A stretch of DNA of 64,000 nucleotides from Chiridota heheva. Its lineage: Eukaryota; Echinodermata; Holothuroidea; Apodida; Chiridotidae. The stretch covers positions 803,501-867,500 of the forward strand of contig JAIGNY010000725.1 of assembly GCA_020152595.1 (NCBI GenBank). The letters are read 5' to 3'. Under the pieces are notes generated by a model that saw only the letters and a program-made list of their open reading frames with translations, made no database searches and was not told the origin of the DNA. The position numbers were made by a program, and so were the translations under genes. Below are positions 44,767 through 54,960 of the stretch, piece after piece (within the stretch, counting starts at the first letter, position 1; each line of letters opens with the position of its first letter).

Positions 44767-47700
44767 TTTTAATCATTGGACGGGTGAAAAACTTTGGGAA
44801 TTGCCAGACGAGTTTGAAGACTCAATGGATTGGGAAGCATAAATCGATACGGAGGAATGGGATATCGAGGATTGGGATGCACAAATTGACACAGAGGAAT
44901 TGGATATCGACTCCCAGGATTGTGAACTGGGGGAGATGATCAAGAGAGGAGGGAGTAATTTAACCGAAGAACTCAATACGTTTGTTAATCAATTTATTGC
45001 CGAAAACTTACCAATTCCCGATGAACAATTATTGCAATTACCTATGGTTTGTGACTTTTTTACCGCTCGTTGATGAAATAGAAAGACCCGATCAAGTCTG
45101 GGGAGCAGACAAGGCTGTGGATGTCGATCAGAACGATGAAAAAGTTACCGTCGAGAGTTGCTATCGTATCGTATAAACCCGAAGACGCCATATTCCTAGA
45201 TATAACTCGGAGGCAAATGAACACGTTGTGCGGTTCGACGGGGAAAGAATTGGTCGGCTTGCCAACCAAGAGGAGGACGTCGTCAACGTATTACATGCTG
45301 TTTTTGAAAGTCTCATCGAACGACTGGTAGAAGGTTTTGCTGCTCCTAACCACCATTTTTTGAGTTTTGCAATCAGAGACTGCTTTCGTGCTCGACGGAG
45401 ACGTTGAAATCAGAATGATTCACATCGAGATGCCTCAAGGAATTGGACGTACCAACATAAAAGACTGAACCCTGAAAAAACGCTCTATCATACGTATCGC
45501 AAACTAAGATCACCTCTGTCTATCCCGCGCTCTGGTGACCGCCAAAGCCCGCATCGACAAAGGGAACGATAACGCCGTCAACTGGAAAAACATTCGTCAC
45601 GGTTTGGTGGGCAAACGAGACTTGCAAGAGAGATTACATGAACAAGCCGGCGTTGTCTTGGGTCCTTGTGGATTGGAAGAAGTAGAGCGTTTTTAAGCCG
45701 TGTTACCCGATTACCAAGTAAATGTCGTTACATCAAACCCACGCGACTTGTTTCTATTCAGGGGACGTCCGCGTGCAAGAAACTTCATCTTTTCTACCAT
45801 GATAATCATTTTGATGTTGTCACCTCACTTTCTGGACTACTGGATACCCATTACTTCTGTGACAGATGTTTACGTTTCCGAAAAAAGTGTATTGAAACTA
45901 CAGGGGAAGGTTCTTTCGCTTGAAAGTGTATCATTATTTCCATGGCCTGTGCGCATGTTTCGACGAAAGTTCCTGCGTATTGATACGATTGCCCTGGCTC
46001 CTCATTCAGGATACGACAACGACATCCAATCCATTAGAGTCCTTCAATCGTTGAAATGTATTGAGCATCGAGAGGGTCGACAACTGCAACACGCTCGATC
46101 TTTCGAGGAGAAAAACACATTGGTCCTTACAAAGTAGACGGGTGGGATGAGGCGTCAAAGACAGCCTACGAGTTCTACGGTTGCTTGTGGCACGGTTTCC
46201 CTAACTGCTACCCAAACAGAAAACACAAGCTGCCAAGGGTCGAAACAACCGTCAAAGATGTTCACAAGAAGCTTACCCGTAAACGAGACTGGCTGAACAA
46301 TGAAGGGCTCCAAGAGGGCTTGAAACTGGTAGAAATCTGGGAATGCGAGTTCCGAGACGAACTGGAGAGAAACCCGCAGATGAAAGATTTCGTCGATAAC
46401 CTGAAACTGAGCGAACCTCTCCAACCCTAAGATGCGTTCTTCGGTGGACGGACCAATGCCATCAAGCTTCATGAAGTCGTCAAAGAAGACGAACAGATCA
46501 AGTACATTGATGTCTGCTCGCTCTATCCATACGTCAACAAGTATTGTAAATACCCTATCAAGCATCCGGATATCATCAAAACCCCGGACACCACCGGCGT
46601 ACGTGACTACGGAGGACTGATTAAATGCATCGTCTTGCCTCCTCGTGGTCTGTACCATCCCGTGCTCCCGGTCTGATGTCGAGGAAAACTCATGTTTTCG
46701 TTGTGTATCACCTGCGCAGAGACTCTGGCCAAAGGACGATGTAAACACTTCGATGAACAACGAGCGCTTCACGGGACGTGGGTGAGCTGCGAGTTACTAA
46801 ATGCCGTTACGATGGGATACGAGGTGCTACATATCGACGAGGTGTGGCATTTCAAGGAGACGGTGCGGTACGATCCCGAAACGGGAGAGGCCGGTTTGTT
46901 CACGGCTTACATCAATACGTTTCTGAAAATAAAACAGGAAGCCAACGGGTAGCCAGAAGGCTGCAAAACCAAAGAACAGCGTCGTCGGTACATTGACGAG
47001 TTTGAGGCCCGCAAAAAGATAAGACTGAATTACGCCAACATCGCCAAGAACGAGGGAAAGCAAGCGTTGGCTAAACTAATGCTCAATTCCTTTTGGGGAA
47101 AGTTCGGACAACGAAGTGCACTTACCAAGACGAAATTTATCAATACTCTTGAACAATTCTACAAGCTGTTGACTGACAAATCGAAACAAGTGAAATGCGT
47201 GCAGTTTCACGACGAGTTCACCGCCTGAATATAATGGGTCGACACGAACGAATACGTCGAAGTATTGCCCAACACGAACATTTTCAACGCGGCTTATACC
47301 ACGGCTCACGCCCGTCTCAAACTCTACACTTACATCAAGCGACTGGGGGAGCGCGTCCTCTACTTTGACACGGATTCCGTGATTTACGTCAGCCGATCGG
47401 CAACCTACGATCCACCATTCGGCAACTTTCTTGCTGACATGACAGACGAGCTGGAGACGCCTTACGGTGCCGGGAGCTACATCACCGAGTTTGTTTCTGG
47501 AGCACCAAAGAACTACGCTTACAAAGTACGTTCGACCACAGCAGGTGCCGTCGTCGTGGTGGAGTGCAAAGTCAGAGGCATCACATTGTACCATAACACC
47601 ATTCTATCGGTCAAATTCGAGGCGATGATCAACATGGCAAATCACGTAGATCTTGGAACAGGCCGAGCCTGGGATGACGACGAAGAACTCATCGTTCCTG

Positions 47701-47831
47701 TCCATTATCCTCACAGCATCAGGAGAGACGGTCCAGAAAGTGTCCTCATTAGATCCATTACCAAGGATTACAGACTGTTCTACGACAAACGCGTCATCCA
47801 AGCAGATCATTCGACCCTCCCGTACGGTTAG
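44767..47831 (+). pseudogene. Protein-primed family B DNA polymerase of the Polinton, broken
   Basis: The N-terminal part is acidic (WDIEDWDAQIDTEELDI at about 44,850). Next come the conserved segments KNIRHGLVGKRDLQERLHEQ and LGPCGLEEVERF (45,580-45,690) and a Cys motif YFCDRCLRFRKKC (about 45,855). After a gap comes YKVDGWDEASKTAYEFYGC (46,125-46,180). Palm motifs are present: YIDVCSLYPYVNKY (motif A, about 46,500), KLMLNSFWGKFGQR (motif B, 47,074-47,115) and YFDTDSVIYV (motif C, 47,362-47,391). In-frame stops lie at about 46,429, 46,675, 46,951 and 47,227, with several frameshifts before 46,120. The 3'-5' exonuclease region expected between the Cys motif and YKVDGW is not visible. Copies the element using a terminal-protein primer in functional relatives. 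Confidence 0.92.
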
Positions 47832-47835
47832 TGAA

Positions 47836-47940
47836 AGAGCGCCACCATTTGACACTCATATAAAAAAGAACATAAAAAAGGTGAATGTGAGTTGAATTGA
47901 TTAATTTAATCATGGGTATTCTAAACGAGTAAGATACATT
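47836..47940 (+). promoter_or_regulatory. Promoter-like region with AGAGCGCCACCA box
   Basis: AGAGCGCCACCA at 47,836-47,847 is followed by a TATAAAAAA box at about 47,860. The same 12-mer heads the upstream regions of three other plus-strand genes. Confidence 0.5.
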
Positions 47941-47943
47941 TGT

Positions 47944-48330
47944 GTGGGAACGCTTGTGGTGGCCTATGCTTGCAAAAAAAGTCTACGTAAGAATATCGCA
48001 GAGTACGGAAATGTTACTATCCGAGTGCTGAAACTGAATTTACAGAAAAGTACATGGATCCCGTGTATTTCGCCTGTGTTTCATTTCAAGGAAGGGTCGG
48101 AGGGATTGCTAAAGTTTTTACAAAACTTTAGTTGTAGATTGTTCGGAGACGATGAAGTACACGACTTTATGCCAAAACCTCTTTATGTCTGTATGGAAAG
48201 AAACGACGTAACAATCCGTATTGAATATACGGTCAACGAAAACAGATCTTCAAGCCGTATACGATCCCGCACCAAACTCATGTGTAGACACAGAAAGAGC
48301 GCCACCATTAGCATTGTTATTTTGCTCTGA
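47944..48330 (+). CDS. Uncharacterised Polinton ORF
   Basis: 128 residues from MGTLVVAYACKKSLRKN; basic, with KPLYVCMERNDVTIRIEYTV near the C-terminus. No family recognised. An earlier ATG at about 47,911 in another frame stops after five codons, so the true start may be damaged or the gene may begin upstream by a frame change. It lies between polymerase and the intact 261-codon ORF. Confidence 0.4.
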   Translation: MGTLVVAYACKKSLRKNIAEYGNVTIRVLKLNLQKSTWIPCISPVFHFKEGSEGLLKFLQNFSCRLFGDDEVHDFMPKPLYVCMERNDVTIRIEYTVNENRSSSRIRSRTKLMCRHRKSATISIVILL

Positions 48331-48398
48331 TTGGTCAGAAAATACATAAAAACGCAAGCCTCGTTGATGTTCGATTCATTATTTCATTAGACACCAAC
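48296..48398 (+). promoter_or_regulatory. Promoter of the 261-residue ORF
   Basis: AGAGCGCCACCA (48,296-48,307), CCAAT box as GATTGGTCAG (about 48,329), and a TACATAAAAAC TATA-like box (about 48,342) precede the ATG at 48,399. The order is the same as at 50.2 and 51.0 kb. Confidence 0.6.
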
Positions 48399-49184
48399 AT
48401 GGATACCACACCTAACAGTACGAGTTTAGGGAAGAAACGTAAAGCAGCGTCGGAGCATACACAGGCATCAAAGAAACCACGCAACGAGACCTTCATCTTA
48501 GTAAAAATGGCCCCTTCGCAAATCATTATGGCAGAGATCAGGCGTGTGGTGCGCGACGACTCTTGCGATCCTGACATGTACGGAGAACATACCGGCGAAG
48601 GAGACTTCACATTACCGTTCTACAACGCTTTAGGTTGTCTCGCCGCGTTTATGGCCCCAATAGAATGTGGCATGGATGAAGAAGGAGAAGTACTTGAACA
48701 TTTGTTGAAAGAGGCAAAGAAACACATGGGTATGGAGAAGGATCATACAAACATTCTGCAAACCGAAACGGCATCAACTGTCAAGCCGACAGAAGAAGAC
48801 TCTCTCTTGTTTAAAGAGAAAAAGAACTGGCCAAAATTCCTGAAAGCGATGACAGAGATAGCACACGACTTGCTAAAATCCCAATTGACACAAGCCGCAT
48901 TAGTCAACGACCTGATCGAGAAGGTCGAACAAAAGAAAGGCAAATTAAAAGAGATTCAACGCCCGCTGATTACAGATCCACTCACGAAAGACATTTTTAT
49001 AGAGCTAGAAATAGGAATGAAGGAAGAGGTTAGCAAAGACTACGGAAAACAGAAGGTACTCTGTTTGCTGAGAGACGTCATTTATGCAACGATGGGAAGC
49101 TACGTTGATCGATTGAGCAATCTCGGTGTCAAATGCAGAGTGATAGACTGGCTGTGGGACTTGATTATTAAGGAAGAATGTTAA
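48399..49184 (+). CDS. Intact uncharacterised Polinton ORF with nuclear-localisation-like N-terminus
   Basis: 261 codons, no interruption: the longest intact non-repeat frame in the element. The N-terminus LGKKRKAASEHTQASKKPR fits a bipartite nuclear localisation signal. The remainder is Glu/Lys-rich and probably helical, with a small Gly/Cys segment (ALGCLAAFMAPIECGMDEEG) and a C-terminal hydrophobic/aromatic block ending VIDWLWDLIIKEEC. No recognised domain. Unlike the arm genes it is followed by a conventional AATAAA at 49,204-49,209. Could be a regulatory or replication accessory protein; function unknown. Confidence 0.75.
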   Translation: MDTTPNSTSLGKKRKAASEHTQASKKPRNETFILVKMAPSQIIMAEIRRVVRDDSCDPDMYGEHTGEGDFTLPFYNALGCLAAFMAPIECGMDEEGEVLEHLLKEAKKHMGMEKDHTNILQTETASTVKPTEEDSLLFKEKKNWPKFLKAMTEIAHDLLKSQLTQAALVNDLIEKVEQKKGKLKEIQRPLITDPLTKDIFIELEIGMKEEVSKDYGKQKVLCLLRDVIYATMGSYVDRLSNLGVKCRVIDWLWDLIIKEEC

Positions 49185-49415
49185 AACATTGTATGTGTTT
49201 GAAAATAAAATTGCAAAGAAAAAAGAAAAAAATGAGGGCGGAAGGAGTACAAAATCGTGGCATGACTTCTACGGTACCACTGCGTTAGTTGGACAGGTAC
49301 TTTACCCTCGCATGTAAATATTCAAAAAAGAGAAAAATGAATTTAAAGACATTCGAAAAGAATTCGAGGCTACTGTAGAGGCTACCGTAGAAGTTCAACG
49401 ACTACCGCACGACAG
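49185..49415 (+). terminator. Poly(A) signal and spacer before the right arm
   Basis: AATAAA at 49,204-49,209, ~20 nt after the stop codon. The rest is A-rich and unremarkable. Confidence 0.55.
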
Positions 49416-49611
49416 CCAGGCGTGATATCTAGGTCAAGTGTCTGTTTGTAACAGGCAGGCGTGGTACGAACCAATTGGGGGTAAGTAATCAGCCACGTGT
49501 CTGTCTATCCAATAATTGCATGGCGTGTATTTTTTGTAGACAGAATAAAACTACCAACTTAAATAGATTTTCAATCATTCGATCATCCAGATTAACCAAC
49601 CTACAAACAAA
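49416..49611 (+). promoter_or_regulatory. Promoter region of the right arm gene
   Basis: CAGGCAGGCGTGGTACGAACC, CCACGTG (E-box), CTATCCAATAATTGCATGG (CCAAT box) and CAGAATAAAAC (TATA-like) match the left arm block by block. Confidence 0.6.
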
Positions 49612-49931
49612 ATGACGACACTTTATGCCGCTTACGCACAGAACAACAGTGATTGGGAAGAAGACGACGAGCCGCCTATCAGCAGATCAGCGTCGTCACA
49701 GTGTAGAGAAAGGTGGAAGAGGAAGGGAACGAGGAGCTCGTACTTTCCAACGGCGAGTGGGTGCGGGTGCTCTTACCCGACAATGAGGACTTTCTCATGG
49801 CCGCCAAGTAGCCAAGCAAAGAAAAGATCAAACAAGAAGAAAAGAAAAAGAAAGAATTGTATCTGGAGGCTGAAAAATGGTTTGCCGGCGCCACCAGAGA
49901 TGTGGAGAAAGTGAAATCAATGATGAGGTAG
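49612..49931 (+). pseudogene. Acidic Polinton arm protein, right copy (frameshifted)
   Basis: Starts MTTLYAAYAQNNSDWEEDDE, clearly homologous to the left-arm protein (MATLYEYF...DWDEDDKPP). The frame then changes: the open 100-codon frame becomes Arg/Ser-rich, while another frame carries the conserved NEELVLSNGEWVRVL and DNEDFLMAA segments, followed by a Lys/Glu tail. At least one frameshift near 49,690-49,710. Stem-loop ~85 nt after the homologous stop. Confidence 0.75.
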
Positions 49932-50015
49932 GTTAAGACAGACCGAAGTGTGGGGAGTCAGACCGACGCACCGCTGTACTGATGTCGTTTCTAAGAAGAA
50001 ACCCAAGAACCCAAA

Positions 50016-50052
50016 GGCTCTTTTGAGAGCCACCACAGGTATAAGAAAGAGA
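50016..50052 (+). terminator. Histone-type 3' stem-loop and purine-rich element, right arm
   Basis: GGCTCTTTTGAGAGCC at 50,016-50,031, flanked by CCCAAA and ACCAC, then ATAAGAAAGAGA from 50,041. Stem is 6 bp and perfect, identical to the left-arm copy. Confidence 0.85.
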
Positions 50053-50222
50053 AAAACGATTCAAGACATTCTGTGTAACGTATATTCATCTTTTGTATCG
50101 TCCATGTTTTATCGTTTGTTGTGTCAATTGAATTTTGTTCATATTATATGACATTGTATATTTGTTCTTGTTGTCCATGTTTATTCTGTTGTATTATTTT
50201 TTGTTTTCATTTATTTTTCAAA
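50053..50222. other. AT-rich tail of the right arm
   Basis: Partly conserved with the left arm (GTCCATGTTTTATC near 50,100). The arms lose similarity near 50,165; the remainder links to the next cassette. Confidence 0.5.
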
Positions 50223-50340
50223 AAAGCGCCACCAACTCAATTGGCATCATACCTTTCTGGCTTCTGATTGGTCGAAGAGATCTAAGCAAAAAGCATTGAT
50301 AGAGCAAACTTGATCAATTCGTTTCATTCTGAGTTTCAGA
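50223..50340 (+). promoter_or_regulatory. Promoter of right-end cassette 1
   Basis: AAAAGCGCCACCA (50,222-50,234), CTTCTGATTGGTC (CCAAT box, about 50,262-50,273) and a TTCATTCTGAGTTTCAGAGC initiator-region block near 50,324. ~85% identical to 50,991-51,118. Confidence 0.6.
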
Positions 50341-50850
50341 GCGAACATATCTTGCCTCGATACTTGCCAGTATTGTTAATATCCACGGCTGCTTTCCCTA
50401 ACGGGTTTACAAGGAGAATGTTAACACAGGAGGGAGCTCCCATCAGAGCTTACTACCGCTTCGGTTTGGCACGCAAATTCTTAAACAGAGTACAACAAAC
50501 ATCTGCCGTAGAACACCGCCAAGATACCAGAATTAAAGACCAGACCACCCTCAGAACTTTGCAATCAGAGAGAGCAACTGGGGGAAAGCACGCAACTCCG
50601 ACGCTCGTATGCGTTTTTACACTACTGGAGCTCAAGTATATTGTCAGTTTCTCGACCACTACAAGGTAAAAGCCCAGAAGAGGAAAAGATTAATGTCCAA
50701 GCCACCTTGCAAAAGAGGAGCGTACCGAGCCAACGTGATGAAGCATCGAGAAACGCATCAAAATATGCTGAGGAGCAAAGCAGCCGACGGGCATCGGTAG
50801 ACTACGGGAGGAGGACAGTAGCAGTTCAATCGGCCGATCGACAAAGAACC
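50310..50850 (+). pseudogene. Right-end cassette 1, decayed gene
   Basis: A frame at 50,310-50,669 (from about residue 15: LPRYLPVLLISTAAFPNGF, later GAPIRAYYRFGLARKFLN) is followed by other frames to 50,850. The last ~90 nt share GAGGAGGACAGTAGCAG with cassette 2 (an EEDSS-type C-terminus in the best frame). No clear initiator ATG just after the conserved promoter. I recognise no family; specifically, no histone fold could be recognised. Ends at a histone-type stem-loop. Confidence 0.45.
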
Positions 50851-50854
50851 CAAA

Positions 50855-50892
50855 GGCTCTTATAAGAGCCACCACCTATATAAGAAAGAGAT
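50855..50892 (+). terminator. Histone-type 3' stem-loop, cassette 1
   Basis: GGCTCTTATAAGAGCC (50,855-50,870), a perfect 6 bp stem with loop TATA, flanked by CCCAAA and ACCACC, then TAAGAAAGAGA (50,881). The loop is less canonical than that in the arms. Confidence 0.75.
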
Positions 50893-50990
50893 AATTGAAT
50901 TATGACATTGTGTTTCTGTTTATTATTGTATGCTTATGCCCCCTTCCAAAAGATTCGAAGTCATCGTACCTTTCTGGCTTTGTTTTCAAA

Positions 50991-51118
50991 AGAGCGCCAC
51001 CAACTCAAATGGCATCATACCTTTCTGGCTTCTGATTGGTCAAAGAGATCCAACCAAAAAGCCTAAATAGAGCAAACTTAATCCGTTCTTTTCATTCTGA
51101 GTTTCAGAGCGAACACAC
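50991..51118 (+). promoter_or_regulatory. Promoter of right-end cassette 2
   Basis: AGAGCGCCACCA (50,991-51,002), CTTCTGATTGGTC (CCAAT box, about 51,030), and the TTCATTCTGAGTTTCAGAGC block near 51,092. Parallels cassette 1. Confidence 0.6.
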
Positions 51119-51122
51119 CATC

Positions 51123-51498
51123 ATGAAGTCTTAGTCAAAGTAATGTTTGCACTCTTGAGAAAATGGAGCCCTGGACCTATCGACTACGATAAAGTTATAG
51201 AGCACCTCGAAAACAGATGCAACTGTTCACCACCATTCAAAGACGGGTTTCATTCTGCAGAAGGTGATGTAATTACGGCAGCCATCGTCTATGCTCACCA
51301 ACAAGTGTCATACTGCTGGGGCGGCATATGGGAGTTTCACGTTGCTGCTTTCACCCATGCTGTTTCCAACATGGCAAAAAAGGCAACGAGACCCCTGCAG
51401 AATTAAAGAACGCTACCGAATACTGGAGGAGCCGTCGGGGAAGAGTAGCAGAGAGCCACCGGAGGAGGACAGTAGCAGATCGATCGGGCAATCATAAC
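51123..51498 (+). pseudogene. Right-end cassette 2, decayed gene
   Basis: ATG at 51,123 follows the conserved leader but stops after three codons. A frame at 51,143-51,406 (87 codons) reads RKWSPGPIDYDKVIEHLENR and later VYAHQQVSYCWGGIWEFHV. The C-terminal region changes frame into Arg/Ser- or Glu/Ser-rich sequence (PEEDSSRSIG) shared with cassette 1. No family recognised. Confidence 0.45.
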
Positions 51499-51503
51499 CC
51501 AAA

Positions 51504-51542
51504 GGCTCCTATAAGCGCCACCACAAAAATAAGAAAGAGAAA
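51504..51542 (+). terminator. Histone-type 3' stem-loop, cassette 2 (degenerate)
   Basis: GGCTCCTATAAGCGCC (51,504-51,519) has two mismatched stem positions, but the flanks (CCCAAA, ACCAC) and AATAAGAAAGAGA are retained. Decayed relative to the other three. Confidence 0.6.
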
Positions 51543-51621
51543 ATTGAATTAAAACATTGTGTTTGTGTTTGTTGTTTTCCATTTAAAAGATTCGACGACC
51601 TTCGGTCGTGTGGCAAATCAC

Positions 51622-51741
51622 GAGGAGCCTATACAGGTAGTGACCAATCAGGAGCCAGTATTCCACCTAATTTGCATAAACTATGCATATTCGTAATACA
51701 TTTGCATAATCTTTGAATATTCATGAGAAATTAGGCTCCTC
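51622..51741. mobile_element. 120 bp MITE-like element at the Polinton's right edge
   Basis: GAGGAGCCTA at the left and its perfect inverse TAGGCTCCTC at the right bound an AT-rich interior containing three TTTGCATA/TATGCAT motifs. Target duplication not identified. Confidence 0.6.
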
Positions 51742-54700
51742 TTATTACTATCACTTGAATTGTTATGCAATGTTTTGGAAGAAGCATGGTAAACTTAGAG
51801 CAGACCATGATAACATTCCAGAAACAATTTCCTTTGAAAATGTTATGGCTGATCTTCAAAGAGGTATTGCGCAAGGTCACATCTATACTTTAACAACTAA
51901 CTACCTGCGAGCAATACTGTGATATGCTTTGCGACGATTTTGCAATAAATCCAGGTGTTTACAGAAGTAACGGGATCAAGGAGAAAATACAAACTGTGAT
52001 AAGGTGACATTTCTTAAACCTTTGTTCCCGACAGACCCGCAGCTAGTATGCCCAACCGTGGTTCAAGATCTTGCAATGGGGACTTTTGTTAAGGATATGA
52101 TAGAGGGCCATGGAATTTGGGGCAGTGAAATTTTATGGGTAACGAAGCAGAAGATTATAACGGTGAAATGTTAAACTGGCTTTTAAAAGTGGCTGTAAAA
52201 CTACATTGGAACATTCGAAGCTACAGCTGGTCATGACTTCATTGGTGGAATTGATGAAGAACATGCCCAAATGGTGGTAATAGATAGTCAATATTTACTT
52301 ATTCGTCTTCTGTGCAATGGAGATGTAATTGATGATGAAAATGATTGTCAAAATGAGAAAGCTCTAAGGAGCAAAATTCTCAGTATTTGTCAAGACATTA
52401 TTTTTCTTGTTTCAGAAGGGCGCAAACTTACACCCAAGCATATCGGTCTTGGTGTGACTATTCACCAGGCTACTAGGTCAAAAGGGCTCATAAAACTGTT
52501 GCATGCAGCAGGTCACACTGTTCTCTATAAAGGTGTACTTTGGATTGACAACGCCATCATGTCAATGATGTTCTTAAGCGTTACAATGACCAGGGAAAAG
52601 TAATGATCCCACGTAATTATGTCACTCAGACAAATTATGGATATGTCCGTTACGCAGACAACAAAATCGACATCAATGAAGAAACAGTCCATGGTACGGA
52701 CACTTTTCATGCAGCACAATATGTTGCTCTGCGAAGAAACAAAAGCACAAGATGAGCCAATAGACAATAATAAACCTTTAAAATAAACCTTCCTTCAGAA
52801 CTGAGTAAACTGCAAAATTCAAACATGTCTGCAGCCAAACCAAAGCCAGTGATGCAGAAATATATGAAGCTCACTTGGCACGACTTAGACAAGGAGATGA
52901 TAGCCAAAGGATTCTGCATGGATATGGCATGGATTTTTATGCGCCAAGAAAAACCGGAAAACTAACAAATATCTGCCTAAAGTGGATTTAACCAGAAAAG
53001 TGTGACGGAATGATTTGCCACAAACTGACGTTGGGTCTTTTCCAATAAGCAATGCTCCTGCTCATGATTATGACACTATTTGGACATTGATGAACAAATT
53101 TGAAGCAATGACAAAAAGCTAAATGAAAAATATACAATCATTACATTTGATGAAGCATTCTACAGCAAAGCTAGATTACTTCAATGGGAGAAGCCAAAAT
53201 AGTGCAAAGATTTTGTTATCATGTTGGGAGGTTTCCATACACAGATTAATCTCTCAAAAGTGATTGGGAAGTTCATGCAAGCATCTGTTCTTAGCGATAT
53301 CTGGGTAGAAAGCGGGGTCTTTGGAGAAAATAGCAGAGAATAATTTTATCGGAAAGGTGTGATACAAAGTTGTACGTGCACGTAAACCTAAATGTGAAGC
53401 ACATTGGATAGTTCTTTGACCAAAGTTCATCGTATGGGCACAGGCGAATGAAAAACAGCTAGGGAACAAGTTGAGAGAAACAGCTGGGAATTAAGATTGT
53501 TGATGGGTTTTCCAAAGTTAATGATTAGCAGATAGAATCGTCATTGGCGTTGTTCTTTAAAAAAACTGACCCCATATCAACACTTCTTGATGCTGACCTC
53601 ACAATTCAAACAACATTCCAATACTGGAGGAAGTAGCCTCTATGCATCTTGTCACTATTCTTCTTTGAGATTCACCCGTGCTCTTCTGGATGGAGATTGG
53701 GTCCTGTACCTTTCATCATTCTCTGATATGTTACACTGGTTTGCTCTCTTTGATCATGTTCATTATACCAGTTGGGGTATAGTTTTTCTAGCGGATATGA
53801 AGATGCTTCAGGAGACAGCGCCCGAAGTCTATCAAGGCTTTGTAGACGGTGACCTTGGTACTAAATTAACTTCACCAAATTTTAATCAAATCTCTGATGA
53901 GCAAGCACTTGTGCAGGATAATAAAAGGGGCAAAGTTGCTTGCGGCTTTGTTGGCATCACCCATACAGATGCAGCACGAGAACGTTGGTGTCTTACATAC
54001 AACGAACGGGCTGAGCTTGCGGAAGTGTAACTTGTGAGGCAGATGGTGGAGAGTCAAAGTCGCAACATAAAGATTTACCACCAAAGCGATTGGAAAGAGA
54101 TCAGAAAGATGTCACCAAACTTGCTCAAGAATTTGAGCGCTTTGATGTATTTTCCCATGATTAATCAGAACTGATATCAATTACCACGGTAGATGCTGCC
54201 AGTACTGTTGTTAAAATGACTTCGTGAAAGCAGAAGAAACAGGAAAGAATTTAATATATGACTTAGTGAATGACAGACTTTATCACAAAAGCTACAAGGA
54301 TTCATGATAAAATAAAAACACAGAATCTAAATGCTTTGAAACGACTGTAGATGTGGGCAAAAATGACAGCAGTCTCTTACAATGCATGTATAAATATTTT
54401 CCGTCAAGTGATTGCTGCCCTCGAAGGTGGATGTGAAGTTGATGTAGATGAGTTGCTGGAACGTGAACTCTCATCTGTGCCTATATCATTAGCAACTGTT
54501 GATGACAAATTGAGATATTCATCTCAAGTGAATCAGATCTAAGCAAAATTCTAGAGCAAGGTAAAGCTCAGAATCAACCACCAGTCAACAATTGTCTTAC
54601 ATGCACCAGTATGGATGGTGTGGCAATTATTCAGTCTCTTAGCTATCGTTCTGGAGCAAAAACATTTGGTCGATGGTGTGACAACTTTTAAAAGTCAGTT

Positions 54701-54960
54701 AATACACATTTTTTTGAGACATGCATTAGGTTGAATATTGTTTTTGATCGGTATCTGGACAACTCCATTAAAGATGGTACACGTAACAAGCGTGTCTAAG
54801 AAAGAAACAAGAGGATAGAAAGAAGAGTAAGCAGTAGAGACCAGAAAATAGGGACCTGGGAAAGATTAATTACACTTCAGAAAAACCTAGCAAGGTCTAG
54901 CAAACTTCCTTTGTATGCCAACTTTCAAATAGCCATCCTGATAACCCCAAGACGGATTTT
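51742..54960 (+). pseudogene. Multicopy unnamed gene family (HQATRSK type), central part, decayed
   Basis: Ordered plus-strand fragments: YHLNCYAMFWKKHGKL (about 51,750); LTPKHIGLGVTIHQATRSKG and LLHAAGHTVLY (52,271-52,603); ADNKIDINEETVHGTDTFHA (about 52,660); WVESGVFGENS (about 53,300); a block around WFALFDHVHYTSWGIVFLAD, APEVYQGF, ISDEQA and CGFVGITHTDAARERWCLTY (53,587-54,030); VDVDELLERELSSVPISLAT (54,351-54,542); and FDRYLDNSIKDGTRNKR-like sequence (about 54,745). I recognise this as a family present in many copies in invertebrate genomes, with no established function known to me. Numerous stops and frameshifts. Related fragments at 18.2 and 28.5 kb. Confidence 0.6.

Larger units (their letters stand above)
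49416..50165 (+). repeat. Right inverted arm of the Polinton
   Basis: The inverted counterpart of 29,290-30,085, with promoter, acidic-protein gene, stem-loop and tail in the same order. Several indels and substitutions. Confidence 0.9.

Noticed and set aside
46429-47230. Stop-codon recoding in the polymerase (stops between intact motifs)
   Set aside because: TAA, TGA and TAG all occur and frameshifts are also present, which fits pseudogene decay better than an alternative code.
50223-51600. Degenerate histone genes, suggested by the histone-type 3' ends
   Set aside because: I compared the frames with remembered histone core signatures and saw no recognisable histone fold in either cassette.
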